In this document: positions 1-8,042 of the stretch, one piece after another
Numbering within the stretch: the stretch's first letter is position 1
Layout of the letters: each line of letters starts with the position of its first letter
NCBI GenBank assembly: GCA_946482365.1
Contig: CAMLQY010000011.1
Location: 1-57,033, forward strand
Direction: 5' to 3'
DNA length: 57,033 bases
DNA from: an uncultured Actinomycetes bacterium
GTDB lineage: Bacteria; Actinomycetota; Thermoleophilia; Solirubrobacterales; 70-9
Translations under genes and position numbers: made by a program
The notes under the pieces: model-generated
The model's input: the letters and a program-made list of their open reading frames with translations, nothing else
What the model was told of the DNA's origin: nothing
The model's database searches: none

Positions 1-1293
1 GCCGAGCAGCACCTCGATCAGGCGCAGGTTCAGCATCGAGGACTCGTCGACGATCGCCAGGTCGACCGGGAGCGGGTGCCCCGGCCTGAAGGCCGGCTCG
101 CGCCCCGGCATCCACTCGAGCATCCGGTGGATCGTCTGAGCGTCGTGGCCGGTCGCCTCCTCGAGGCGGCGGGCGGCGCGGCCGGTCGGGGCGCAGAGGG
201 CGATCCGCAGGCCCGCCTCTTCGGCCTCCTCGACGATCGCCCGCGTGCAGGCCGTCTTGCCGACTCCGGGCCCGCCGGTCAGGACCGAGATCCGCGAGGT
301 GAAGGCGCCGCGCACCGCCGACCACTGCTCGTCGGTCAGCTCGGTGCCCGCGGCGTCGCGCGGCGGTTCGGCACCCGGGTCGTGGTCGAGGTGGGGAGGG
401 CCGGCGGCACGGGCCGCGAGGGTCGCGGCAACCGCGACCTCGCTGGCGTGGGTCAGCTCGCGGTAGACGTTCTCGCCCTCGATCGTCAGCCCGCGACCTT
501 CGCTCAGGACCTCGGGATCGGGGCCGAGCCCGAGCAGCTTCGCGGCGCGCATGGTCAGCTCGGCGAGCGGCAGGTAGCTGTTGCCCTGCTGTTCGGCCTC
601 GGCCAGGGCGTAGGCTGCCGCGGCCTGGGCCCGGCGGCTGGACTCGGGCGGCACGTCTGCGGCGAGCGCGATCTTGTCGGCGCGGGCGAAGCCGACCCCC
701 TCCACCTCGGTCAGCCGGTAGGGGTCCTCGTGCAGGACCGCCATCGAACGGTCGGCGAAGCGGGCGTGGATCGGCGCTGCCAGGTGGGCCAAGCCGTGCG
801 GGGCGAGCTGCACGTGCAGGTCGCGAATCGCGCGACTGGCGTGCCATGACTCGGTGGCGGCTTCCGCCTGCGCGACGCTGACGCCCCGCAGCGATCCGAA
901 CACCGCCCTGGGGTCGGCGGCGATCGCCCCCAGCACCCCCTCGCCGTGCTCGTCGACGAGCCGTTCGGCCCGGGCAGGGCCGATGTGGCGCAGCGAGGTG
1001 AGGTAGGCGATTCGGCCCTCGCGGTCAGCGGGATCCAGGGGCAGGGCCCCCTGGGCGCGGAGCTGGCGACCGTAGCGGGCGTGCGTCTGCCACTCGCCGC
1101 TGACTTCGGCGCGGTCGCCGACCCCCAGGTGGGCGACGGGGCCGACGAGGGCGAACCCCTCGCCCGACTCCGCGTCCTCGACCTCGAGCACCGCGTAGCC
1201 GTCGTCCTCGGCGCAGAAGATCACCCCCAGGACCTCGACCGTCGCGGAGTGGCCGGGGGCGTCGGTGTCGAAGAGGGTGGCCGTGCCGTTCAC
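1..1293 (-). CDS. recD2: RecD2-type ATP-dependent DNA helicase (N-terminal 431 codons, cut by window edge)
   Basis: Reads leftwards and leaves the window, so the helicase C-terminus is not visible. RecD2 is an SF1B 5'-3' helicase used in repair without RecBC. Seen: an N-terminal OB-like region (about residues 1-90), a helix-hairpin-helix region containing YRLTEVEGVGFARADKIA near residues 190-208, which is characteristic of RecD2, and a Walker A motif GGPGVGKT at residues 340-347. The start is GTG at 1293: a TAGCTT box (minus strand, 1300-1305) lies exactly 6 nt upstream, the leaderless arrangement seen repeatedly in this window. Divergent from the zinc microprotein gene with overlapping -10 boxes. 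Family assignment is firm; length compared with the family cannot be judged. Confidence 0.9.
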   Translation of the reverse strand, partial: MNGTATLFDTDAPGHSATVEVLGVIFCAEDDGYAVLEVEDAESGEGFALVGPVAHLGVGDRAEVSGEWQTHARYGRQLRAQGALPLDPADREGRIAYLTSLRHIGPARAERLVDEHGEGVLGAIAADPRAVFGSLRGVSVAQAEAATESWHASRAIRDLHVQLAPHGLAHLAAPIHARFADRSMAVLHEDPYRLTEVEGVGFARADKIALAADVPPESSRRAQAAAAYALAEAEQQGNSYLPLAELTMRAAKLLGLGPDPEVLSEGRGLTIEGENVYRELTHASEVAVAATLAARAAGPPHLDHDPGAEPPRDAAGTELTDEQWSAVRGAFTSRISVLTGGPGVGKTACTRAIVEEAEEAGLRIALCAPTGRAARRLEEATGHDAQTIHRMLEWMPGREPAFRPGHPLPVDLAIVDESSMLNLRLIEVLLG

Positions 1294-1299
1294 ACGTCA

Positions 1300-1309
1300 A
1301 AGCTAGCCT
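1300..1309. promoter_or_regulatory. Overlapping divergent -10 boxes between recD2 and the zinc microprotein gene
   Basis: On the minus strand TAGCTT (1300-1305) is 6 nt from the recD2 GTG. On the plus strand TAGCCT (1304-1309) is 9 nt from the ATG at 1319. The two hexamers share two bases, so both genes would be fired from one site of about 10 bp. No -35 match was required for this call. Confidence 0.5.
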
Positions 1310-1318
1310 GTGGCCAAG

Positions 1319-1519
1319 ATGGCCGAACGGGTGAATTCCGGTCTCTGCGACACCTGCCTGCACCAGAGGCTGGTGCCCAACACCCGTGGCTCGGTCTTTT
1401 CGCTCTGCGAGCGCTCGCGCACTGATCCGCGTTTCCCGCGCTACCCGCGGGTGCCGGTGACCGCATGCCCCGGCCACGAGCCGCGCGACCGGGGTGGAGC
1501 AAGCGCGGCCGAGGCTTAG
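1319..1519 (+). CDS. Small conserved-looking zinc-binding protein (66 aa)
   Basis: No named function recognised. From ATG 1319 the protein has CDTC at residues 10-13, Cys30 and Cys50, followed by a PGHEP tail, and the RGSVFSLCERS and FPRYPRVPV stretches look like a conserved short family of Actinobacteria (recall, not searched). The four cysteines suggest one structural zinc site. GTG 1310 is an alternative start but abuts the -10 box TAGCCT, so ATG 1319 fits a leaderless transcript better. The stop overlaps the end of the convergent cupin gene by 4 nt. Composition is codon-like and it is the only plausible gene in this gap. Confidence 0.65.
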   Translation: MAERVNSGLCDTCLHQRLVPNTRGSVFSLCERSRTDPRFPRYPRVPVTACPGHEPRDRGGASAAEA

Positions 1520-1908
1520 CTCGCCATCGGGTCCGGTTCGCCGAGCTTGGAGTTGTCGGGGGCGATGTACTCGCCGCCGGGGACGCCGCCGAGGACGAGG
1601 ATGCGGATGCCCTCCGCCCCCGGATAGACCTTGCGCATCACGCCGGGGCCGACTCGGGCGACGTGGTCGGGGTCGAGCGGGAAGCGCTCGCCGGCGATGT
1701 CCAGCTCGCCGGAGCCGCTCAGGGTCACGTAGACCTCCTCTTGGCCGTCCTGCGCGTGGTCGTGTTCTGGGTAGCCCTCGAAGCTGGGCGGCATGTCGAT
1801 GATCTGCATGCCGAACGACTCGACTCCCAGCTCCGCCCGGGCGCGCTTGAAGGCGCCGCCGTAGACGGCCTCCATGTCGTCGATCTTCTTCACCGCGTAA
1901 GTGCTCAT
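1516..1908 (-). CDS. Cupin-domain protein (130 aa)
   Basis: A single small beta-barrel cupin. Seen: the first cupin-type motif near EHDHAQDGQEEVYV (metal-ligand histidines and glutamate) and a second stretch HVARVGPGVMRKVYPG, where the usual last histidine is not obvious. Substrate unknown; related proteins bind small ligands or act as dioxygenases or isomerases. Start chosen at 1908 because GGGAGG lies 5 nt upstream on the minus strand; an in-frame ATG 11 codons further up lacks such a site. It has a Shine-Dalgarno leader, unlike many neighbours. Sits downstream of the SnoaL-like gene and probably shares its transcript. Confidence 0.75.
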   Translation of the reverse strand: MSTYAVKKIDDMEAVYGGAFKRARAELGVESFGMQIIDMPPSFEGYPEHDHAQDGQEEVYVTLSGSGELDIAGERFPLDPDHVARVGPGVMRKVYPGAEGIRILVLGGVPGGEYIAPDNSKLGEPDPMAS

Positions 1909-1947
1909 GTTGCCTCCCGAAAAGGTGACTTTGCTTTTCAAAGCAGC

Positions 1948-2382
1948 TTACTCGAGGAGGCCGACCTGGCGCAGGATCGAGACCGAGTCCGAGTAGACGT
2001 CCTTGCGTTTGATCAACCCGTTCTCGAAGGGGATCACGTCGATGCCGTCCCAGCTCACGGTCTTCCCGCTCGGCGGCGCTTCGAGGTCGCCGCGGCGCAT
2101 CGTCTGCGTGTGAGTCGCAGTCGCCGTCCACTCTTGCGTGACCACGCCATCGCGCACGTACAGGCGGCGAGTCTCGAACTTCATGTCGGGCCAGGCCTCG
2201 AAGATCCTGGCGATGTGACCGCGGACCTCCTCGCCCTGCGCCGACTCCCCCGCGGTGTGGTTGGCGAAGACCATGTCGGGCGCGTGCATGGCGACGATCG
2301 CGTCGAGGTCCTGCGCGTTCCAGGCGTCGTTGTAGCGACCGATCGCCTCGGTCAGGGCCTCGATCCCGTTGCGCTCACTCAC
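1948..2382 (-). CDS. SnoaL-like / NTF2-fold protein (144 aa)
   Basis: A nuclear transport factor 2 fold protein of the SnoaL-like type, often a ligand-binding or ester-cyclase-like enzyme of unknown substrate. Seen: an N-terminal helix with RYNDAWNAQDLDAIVAMHAPD, a central HIARIFEAWPDMKFE and the strand-rich C-terminal half with WDGIDVIPFENGLI, in the order usual for the family, at normal length. The start is GTG at 2382; TAGAGT (minus strand, 2389-2394) lies 6 nt upstream, so it is probably leaderless. The cupin gene follows 39 nt downstream on the same strand. Divergent from rlmN. The function cannot be narrowed from sequence alone. Confidence 0.8.
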   Translation of the reverse strand: MSERNGIEALTEAIGRYNDAWNAQDLDAIVAMHAPDMVFANHTAGESAQGEEVRGHIARIFEAWPDMKFETRRLYVRDGVVTQEWTATATHTQTMRRGDLEAPPSGKTVSWDGIDVIPFENGLIKRKDVYSDSVSILRQVGLLE

Positions 2383-2388
2383 GCCCTG

Positions 2389-2394
2389 ACTCTA
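2389..2394 (-). promoter_or_regulatory. -10 box of the SnoaL-like gene
   Basis: TAGAGT on the minus strand, 6 nt before the GTG start; supports leaderless initiation. Confidence 0.5.
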
Positions 2395-2439
2395 GCTCGT
2401 CCGAGCCGACGAACGACGCGGCCGGCCTGCGGGCCGCCC

Positions 2440-2445
2440 TACACT
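2440..2445 (+). promoter_or_regulatory. -10 box of rlmN
   Basis: TACACT, with a transcription start expected near 2452. The base at 2452 begins an in-frame ATC codon, not ATG or GTG; see the rlmN entry. Confidence 0.5.
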
Positions 2446-2451
2446 CGGCCG

Positions 2452-3429
2452 ATCGACCGCAGCCTGCTCGACAGAACCCTCGCCGAGGCCAACGAGCCCG
2501 GCTTCCGCGCCTCCCAGGTCTGGGAGTGGGTGGCTCGCGGAGCCCGCTCCTACGAGGAGATGACGAACCTGCCGGCTTCGCTGCGCGAGCGCCTGGCAAC
2601 GTCGGTGCCGATCTCCACCCTGACCATCGTCGAGGAGGCGAAGTCCGACGACGGCACGGTCAAGGCGCTCTTCCACACCGGCGACGGGCGCCCGGTCGAG
2701 GCGGTGCTGATGCGCTACCGCGACGGGCGCCGCTCGGTCTGCCTCTCCTCGCAATCGGGCTGCCCCCTCACCTGCACTTTTTGCGCCACCGGGCAGATGA
2801 AGTTCGGCCGCAACCTCAGCGCCGACGAGATCCTCGACCAGGCGCTGCACTTCCGCCGCACCGAAGCGATCGACCACGTCGTCTTCATGGGCATGGGGGA
2901 GCCGACGATGAACCTCGATGCGGTGCTCGGTGCCTGCGAGCGGCTGCCGGACCTCGGCGTGACCCACCGCCGCACCGCGATCTCCACGGTCGGGTGGGTG
3001 CCGGGCATCGACCGCCTCGCCGAGTGCGAGATGCCGGTCAGCCTGGCGCTCTCCCTGCACGCGCCCAACGACGGCCTGCGCTCGCAGCTGATGCCGGTCA
3101 ACGACCGCTACCCGCTGGCAGAGGTTCTCGCCGCCTGCGAGCGCTACCGGGCGAGGCGCCGGCGCAAGGTCTTCGTCGAGTACGTGATGCTCGACGGCGT
3201 CAACGACCTCCCCGAGCACGCCCGCCAGCTGGCCGCCCTGCTCGACCCCCGTGCCTACAAGGTCAACCTGATCCCCTACAACCCGACCGGCGCCTACGAC
3301 GGCTCCCCGCCGGAGAGGATCGAGCGCTTCCGGGCGATCCTCGCCGAGCACCGCCTCACCGCGACCGTCCGCCTCACCCGCGGCCGCGATATCGCAGCTG
3401 CCTGCGGCCAGCTCGCCGCCGACGCCTGA
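2452..3429 (+). CDS. rlmN: 23S rRNA/tRNA adenine-C2 methyltransferase RlmN (radical SAM)
   Basis: Methylates A2503 of 23S rRNA and A37 of some tRNAs, affecting ribosome accuracy. Seen: the radical-SAM cluster motif CPLTCTFC (Cys104, 108, 111 when counted from 2452), GMGEPTMN, and a C-terminal GRDIAAACGQL with Cys318 in the place of the mechanistic cysteine. Length is about 325 aa, slightly short for the family. Start problem: no ATG, GTG or TTG exists in frame between the SnoaL start region and residue 26. An ATC at 2452 lies 6 nt behind a TACACT box, exactly where leaderless starts fall elsewhere here. The next in-frame GTG, near 2529, would remove the conserved IDRSLLDRTLAE helix. Function is certain, start uncertain. 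Confidence 0.92.
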   Translation: MDRSLLDRTLAEANEPGFRASQVWEWVARGARSYEEMTNLPASLRERLATSVPISTLTIVEEAKSDDGTVKALFHTGDGRPVEAVLMRYRDGRRSVCLSSQSGCPLTCTFCATGQMKFGRNLSADEILDQALHFRRTEAIDHVVFMGMGEPTMNLDAVLGACERLPDLGVTHRRTAISTVGWVPGIDRLAECEMPVSLALSLHAPNDGLRSQLMPVNDRYPLAEVLAACERYRARRRRKVFVEYVMLDGVNDLPEHARQLAALLDPRAYKVNLIPYNPTGAYDGSPPERIERFRAILAEHRLTATVRLTRGRDIAAACGQLAADA

Positions 3430-3466
3430 GGGTGTTTGGCCGGTTGGCCAACTAGGATGTATGCCG

Positions 3467-4918
3467 ATGGCGGTTGAGGCGAGGGAGAGGCCCGTTGAGC
3501 GGATCGAGCCGCCGGAGCAGCTGAGCGCGAACCCGGTCCGCCGCGTCGCCGAAGACGTGCGCGCCGAGCTCAGGGTCCGGCGCCGGGGCACCTACCCGCC
3601 CGGCCCTCAGGACTTCAACTTCGGCCGCACGCTGCAGGCGGCCCGCGACCCGCTGCCCCTGCTGCTCTCCCTCTACGAGGAGCACGGGCCGATCTTCAGC
3701 GTCCGGCTCCTCCACCACCCGGTGATCTTCATGCTCGGGCCCGAGGCGAACCACTTCATCACCGTCGCCCACCCGGAGAGCTTCCACTGGCGCGAGTCGA
3801 GCTTCGGCGACCTGATCCCGCTGCTCGGCGACGGTCTGCTGACGATCGACGACGCCTATCACGACCGGGCGCGGGAGATCATGATGCCGGCCTTCCACCG
3901 CGAGCAGGTCTCGGCCGCGGTCGAGGCGATGATCGACGAGGCGACGCCTGCGGTCGATCGCCTCTGCCCCGGCCAGGTCGTCGACATATACGAGTGGATG
4001 CGGGGCCTGGCGATGCGGATCGCCATGCGCGCCCTGCTCGGCCTCGACCCCGACGAGGCCGGCAAGGGGGCGGCTGCGGCCGAGCACTTCGAGCGGGCTC
4101 TCGGCTTCTACGGGATCGACTTCCACCTCCGCCTCCTGCGCGGGCCGGGATCGCCCTGGTCGAAGATGGTCGCCTCGCGGGCGGTCCTCGACGAGATCGT
4201 CTTCGGGGAGATCGAGCGCCGCCGCGCCAGCCCCGACCCCGAGAGGATGGACATCCTCAGCCTGCTGCTCGCCGTGCGCGACGAGGCGGGCGAGGGATTC
4301 ACCGCCAAGGAGGTCCGCGACCAGGTGATGACGCTGATGTTCGCCGGCCACGACACGTCCACCTCGACCCTGACCTTCATGATGCACGAGCTGGCCCGCC
4401 ACCCCGACGTGGTCGAGAAGCTCTGGGAGGAGCAGGACCGCGTGCTCGGCGGCCGCACGCCCGACATCGACACGCTCGAGAAGGAGATGCCCTACCTCGA
4501 GATGGTGCTCGACGAGGTGCTGCGCCTCTACCCGCCCGCCTGGATCGGCCCGCGCCGGGCGATGCGGGATTTCGAATTCAACGGGCACCGGGTCAGCCGG
4601 TGGGCTTACGTCAACTACTGCTCCTGGGCGAGCCACCGCATCCCCGAGGTCTTCCCCGAGCCGGAGGCCTTCATCCCGGAGCGCTTCACCCGCGAGCGCA
4701 AGGCGGCCCTGCCCCGCGGCGCCTACGTCCCCTTCGGCGGCGGACGCCGCATATGCATCGGCAAGCGCTTCGGCCAGACCGAGGTGAAGCTGGTGGCGAC
4801 GATGCTGCTCCAAAAGCTCCGCCTAGACGCGATGCCCGGCCGCACGATGACCGTGCGCCAGATGCCGACCCTCTCCCCCAGAGGCGGCCTAGAGATGCGC
4901 GTCCTCCCCCGGGCCTAG
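3467..4918 (+). CDS. Cytochrome P450 (483 aa)
   Basis: A haem monooxygenase; substrate unknown. Seen: the oxygen-activating I-helix motif AGHDT at residues 293-297, the K-helix ExxR (DEVLRLYPP), and the haem-binding loop FGGGRRICIG with the thiolate Cys430. The pattern is closer to CYP102/CYP4-like bacterial P450s than to the short soluble CYP105 type (recall). No membrane anchor or fused reductase is present, so separate electron donors are needed; none is adjacent. TAGGAT (3453-3458) lies 8 nt before ATG 3467, supporting this start over ATG 3461. The gene ends just before a large palindromic element that separates it from convergent glnA. Confidence 0.93.
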   Translation: MAVEARERPVERIEPPEQLSANPVRRVAEDVRAELRVRRRGTYPPGPQDFNFGRTLQAARDPLPLLLSLYEEHGPIFSVRLLHHPVIFMLGPEANHFITVAHPESFHWRESSFGDLIPLLGDGLLTIDDAYHDRAREIMMPAFHREQVSAAVEAMIDEATPAVDRLCPGQVVDIYEWMRGLAMRIAMRALLGLDPDEAGKGAAAAEHFERALGFYGIDFHLRLLRGPGSPWSKMVASRAVLDEIVFGEIERRRASPDPERMDILSLLLAVRDEAGEGFTAKEVRDQVMTLMFAGHDTSTSTLTFMMHELARHPDVVEKLWEEQDRVLGGRTPDIDTLEKEMPYLEMVLDEVLRLYPPAWIGPRRAMRDFEFNGHRVSRWAYVNYCSWASHRIPEVFPEPEAFIPERFTRERKAALPRGAYVPFGGGRRICIGKRFGQTEVKLVATMLLQKLRLDAMPGRTMTVRQMPTLSPRGGLEMRVLPRA

Positions 4919-4963
4919 CAAGAAAGCTCTGGGACCAAAACAGCTCAAGCCGCGAGCGCTCCT

Positions 4964-5060
4964 CCCGCGGGTGGCGCGGCGGCGGGGGTCCCCCATAGCG
5001 CAGGGCGCGCGCAGCGCGCCCGAGCACATGGGGGAGGGCCGCCGCGACAGGACCCGCGGG
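4964..5060. repeat. Palindromic element, family 1, copy 1
   Basis: A 97-bp imperfect inverted repeat between the convergent P450 and glnA genes. Outer arms are CCCGCGGGT (4964-4972) and ACCCGCGGG (5052-5060). Next to them sit the family hallmarks: GCGGGTGGCG on the left and CGACAGGACCCGC on the right, which leave an asymmetric internal loop. Inner arms include GCGGCGG/CCGCCGC and CCCCCAT/ATGGGGG, with an innermost GGCGCGC-gca-GCGCGCC hairpin. The same ends occur at 32476-32556 (inverted) and 50321-50412. No T tract follows, so it is not a standard intrinsic terminator. Confidence 0.75.
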
Positions 5061-5078
5061 CCACAAGCGCGAGCGGCG

Positions 5079-7226
5079 CTACTTGATGAAGAGCATCTCC
5101 TCGTACTTCGGCAGCGGCCAGAGGTCGTCGGCGACGACCTTCTCCAGCTTGTCGGCTGCCTCGCGGACCCGCTCCATCGCGGCGATCTGCTTGTCGCGGG
5201 CGTGAACCGCCCACTCGAGGCCCTCGAGGCCGGGGTCGGCGTTTGCCGCCTCCAGCTCGACGAGAGCTCCGTTCAGCTTCCCGATGAGTTGCGTGATCTC
5301 CTCTAGGTCAGATCCGGTGAGCCCTGCTTCTCTCAGGAGCGCCAGGTGGCGCAGTGCCGCCGGCAGGATCATCGTCTTGGCGATCGAGTAGGTCGTCTCC
5401 GCCTCGATGTTGGCGCGGATCGCGTACTGCTCGACCCAGACCTCGTAGCGCGACTCCAGCTCACGCTTGGAGAGCACCTCGTAGTTCTCGAAGGCGGCGA
5501 CGGTTTGCTTGCTGAGGACCTCGGGCAGCGCGTCGGGCGTCGTGTGCAGGTTCTTCAGCCCGCGCTGCTCCGCCTCGGCATGCCAGGCCTCGTCGTAGTT
5601 GTCGCCGTCGAAGATGACCTGCTTGTTGGCGGAGTAGGACTCCTTGACGACCTCGATCACGGCCTCGGCGATGTCTGCGCCACCGCTGGTCTTCGCCTCG
5701 AGCTTGTCGGCAAGCTCGTCGATCGCCTCGGCGACGATCGTGTTGAGCACCGTGTTGGGGAAGGCGAGCGACATGCTCGACCCCAGTGCCCGGAACTCGA
5801 ATTTGTTGCCGGTGAAGGCGAAGGGCGAGGTGCGGTTGCGGTCGCCGCCGTGCATCGGCAGCGATGGCAGCACCGTTGCGCCCAGCTCGAGGAAGGAAGC
5901 CGGCGTGTGTGGGTCGCCTTCGCCGCTGGCGATCGCCTCGAAGGCCTTCTCCAGCTCCCCGCCGAGGAAGATCGAGATGATCGCCGGCGGCGCCTCGTTG
6001 GCGCCGAGCCGGTGGTCTTGGCCGATGTTGGCGACCGAGGCCCGCAGCAGGCCCTGGTGCTTGTTGACGGCCTGGATCACGGCCGCGCAGAAGAAGAGGA
6101 AGTGGACGTTGTCGGCGGGTGTGTCGCCCGGGTCGAGCAGGTTGGAGCCGGTGTCGGTGCCCATCGACCAGTTGTTGTGCTTGCCCGAGCCGTTGACGCC
6201 GGCGAAGGGCTTCTCGTGCAGCAGGCAGACCAAGCCGTAGCGGCGGGCGACGCTCTCCAGGACCTGCATCATCAGCTGCTGGTGGTCGGAGCCGACGTTC
6301 GAGTTCTCGAAAACCGGTGCGATCTCGTACTGGTTCGGCGCCACCTCGTTGTGGCGGGTCTTTACCGGGATGCCGAGCTTGCGCGCCTCCAGCTCGGTCT
6401 CCAGCATGCAGGCGAGGATCCGCTCCGGGATCGAGCCGAAGTAATGGTCGTCGAGCTCGTGGCCCTTCGGCGGCTTGGCGCCGAAGAGGGTGCGCCCGGT
6501 CGAGATCAAGTCGGGGCGCTCGAAGAAGTACTGCTCGTCGATCAGGAAGTACTCCTGCTCGGGCCCGACCGTGGTGAAGACGCGCTTGCTCTCGGTGTCG
6601 CCGAGCAGCTGCAGCGCCTTGATCGCCGAGCGCGAGAGCGCGTCCATCGAGCGCAGCAGCGGGATCTTCGCGTCGAGCGCCTCGCCGGTCCAGGAGGCGA
6701 AGGCGGTGGGGATGCAGAGCAGCGCCCCGTTCGGGTTCTCGAGGATGAAGGCGGGGGAGGTCGGGTCCCAGGCGGTGTAGCCGCGCGCCTCAAAGGTGGC
6801 GCGGACGCCGCCGGTGGGGAAGGAGGATGCGTCGGGCTCGCCCTGGATCAGCTCCTTGCCGGAGAAGCCGGCCAGCGCCGCGCCCTCGCCGGCGGGCTCG
6901 AAGAAGGAGTCGTGCTTCTCCGCCGTGGAGCCGGTCAGCGGCTGGAACATGTGGGTGAAGTGGGTGGCGCCGTTCTCCAGCGCCCACTCCTTCATCGCCT
7001 CGGCGACGGCGTCGGCGAGGCTCGGGTCGAGTGCCTCGCCGCCTTCCAGGGTCGCCTGCAGCTTCTCGAAGACGTCCGCGGGCAGCCGTTCACGCTGCAC
7101 GGCGACGGAGAAGACGTTGGCGCCGAAGGGGTCGTTCTCGGGCTGGGTCAGGTCAAGTGCGCCAAGGGCCTCCCCGTTGGAGCTCCACTGCGCTGCGGTC
7201 ACGTTTTGCTGGCGGATACGGGTCAT
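5079..7226 (-). CDS. glnN: Glutamine synthetase type III (GSIII, 715 aa)
   Basis: Makes glutamine from glutamate, ammonium and ATP. The length (about 715 aa) and motifs mark the large GSIII type rather than the GSI enzyme of 440-470 aa. Seen: the N-terminal [17 protein letters not shown], the EKHDSFFEP stretch, [62 protein letters not shown], and the helical C-terminal region rich in [12 protein letters not shown]. The start is ATG at 7226 with a purine-rich AGGGACGA stretch about 10 nt upstream. Ends beside the palindromic element. Adenylylation control typical of GSI does not apply to this type. Expected to work with Amt and PII encoded 9 kb away. Confidence 0.95.
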   Translation of the reverse strand: MTRIRQQNVTAAQWSSNGEALGALDLTQPENDPFGANVFSVAVQRERLPADVFEKLQATLEGGEALDPSLADAVAEAMKEWALENGATHFTHMFQPLTGSTAEKHDSFFEPAGEGAALAGFSGKELIQGEPDASSFPTGGVRATFEARGYTAWDPTSPAFILENPNGALLCIPTAFASWTGEALDAKIPLLRSMDALSRSAIKALQLLGDTESKRVFTTVGPEQEYFLIDEQYFFERPDLISTGRTLFGAKPPKGHELDDHYFGSIPERILACMLETELEARKLGIPVKTRHNEVAPNQYEIAPVFENSNVGSDHQQLMMQVLESVARRYGLVCLLHEKPFAGVNGSGKHNNWSMGTDTGSNLLDPGDTPADNVHFLFFCAAVIQAVNKHQGLLRASVANIGQDHRLGANEAPPAIISIFLGGELEKAFEAIASGEGDPHTPASFLELGATVLPSLPMHGGDRNRTSPFAFTGNKFEFRALGSSMSLAFPNTVLNTIVAEAIDELADKLEAKTSGGADIAEAVIEVVKESYSANKQVIFDGDNYDEAWHAEAEQRGLKNLHTTPDALPEVLSKQTVAAFENYEVLSKRELESRYEVWVEQYAIRANIEAETTYSIAKTMILPAALRHLALLREAGLTGSDLEEITQLIGKLNGALVELEAANADPGLEGLEWAVHARDKQIAAMERVREAADKLEKVVADDLWPLPKYEEMLFIK

Positions 7227-7253
7227 CGCTTTTGTCGTCCCTCGCTTGGCGTC

Positions 7254-7317
7254 GCGCCCGGCCGGCGGGCGCGGTCGATTACCGGTCGATACTCCCCTGA
7301 AAGAGTGAAAAAGAGCC
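7254..7317 (-). promoter_or_regulatory. glnA leader/promoter region with palindrome and direct repeat
   Basis: Reading leftwards towards glnA: a possible -10 TAGGCT (7312-7317), two direct CGGTCGAT copies (7272-7279 and 7283-7290, 11 bp apart, about one helical turn), and a 7-bp-arm palindrome GCGCCCG-GCCGG-CGGGCGC (7254-7272). The repeats could be an operator; no known GlnR-type box was recognised. Confidence 0.35.
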
Positions 7318-7411
7318 TAATGGCAATCGCTCTGAGATGCCTTTGTACCGGGGTATAAGGATCACCCCCGCCCTTTGTCCAGGCGTCGCCACGAGCTCTT
7401 TGCTCGCTGAG

Positions 7412-7449
7412 TTCGCCCTTTTGGGGCCTATAGGCCCGGAAAAGGCGAA
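7412..7449. terminator. Hairpin after the NlpC/P60 gene
   Basis: A 14-nt perfect palindrome GGGCCTATAGGCCC (7424-7437) is flanked by TTCGCC (7412-7417) and GGCGAA (7444-7449) with A/T-rich steps between. It begins directly after the stop of the leftward NlpC/P60 gene and lies upstream of glnA. Likely a terminator, although the run of T is short. Confidence 0.5.
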
Positions 7450-7450
7450 G

Positions 7451-7969
7451 TCAGCCGGCGAGCGGGGAGGCGGCGAGCAGGCCGAGCGGGTGGCGCAGGC
7501 GGAAGCCGCCCGTCGACCGCATCTCTTCGCTCCAGCCAGGGCCGTGCCCGTCGCCTTCGTCGGTCATCGAGGTGTCCCAGCGCAGGCCGGCGATCACGGC
7601 GAATACGTGGTCGTTGCTGGCATAGATCCGGACCCAGCTGCCGGGACCGCCTCTGCCCCAGCGCATGAAACCGCGGGAATCGAGGGGCGAGTCGAGGAGC
7701 CCGGCCGCGTGCATCACGTAGCTGACCGAGCCCGAGCAGTCATAGCCTCGCGAGCGCCAGCCGCGGTGACCGCCGCCCCACACGTAAGGGCGATGGCGGA
7801 TCCGGTTCGCCGCCTGGATCATCGCCTCGACCGCCGGGGGCGCCGAAGGGGGCGCCACCGCGCGCCCGCCGGGCAGCAGCGTCGCCTGCGGCACAGCGGC
7901 GCTCGCGCCTGGTGCCGCTGCCAGCAGGAACGCGCAGGCGGCGAGCAGGATCGTCCCCCGTCGAAGCAT
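7451..7969 (-). CDS. Secreted NlpC/P60-like (C40) cell-wall protein (172 aa)
   Basis: A probable peptidoglycan endopeptidase exported by Sec. Seen: a signal peptide at residues 1-25 (basic start, hydrophobic core, AASA-type end), then an NlpC/P60-like core with RPYVWGGG, the catalytic-type YDCSGS (Cys78) and SNDHVFAVIAG (His121). The DCSG and downstream histidine match the fold, but the segment between them is shorter than usual. Start ATG 7969 has AGAGG about 7 nt upstream. Divergent from the fadB-like gene with a 73-bp gap. A terminator-like hairpin follows the stop. Activity is inferred from motifs only. Confidence 0.8.
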   Translation of the reverse strand: MLRRGTILLAACAFLLAAAPGASAAVPQATLLPGGRAVAPPSAPPAVEAMIQAANRIRHRPYVWGGGHRGWRSRGYDCSGSVSYVMHAAGLLDSPLDSRGFMRWGRGGPGSWVRIYASNDHVFAVIAGLRWDTSMTDEGDGHGPGWSEEMRSTGGFRLRHPLGLLAASPLAG

Positions 7970-8042
7970 GAAAGACCTCTATCGGCAACCGGCCGCACAT
8001 CTATAGCCTTCGGCCGGCCCCCGACCTGGAGGAATCCAACCA

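Noticed and set aside
7254..7317. A glutamine riboswitch in the glnA leader.
   Set aside because: The known glnA RNA motif is not present; only a short palindrome and a direct repeat are seen.
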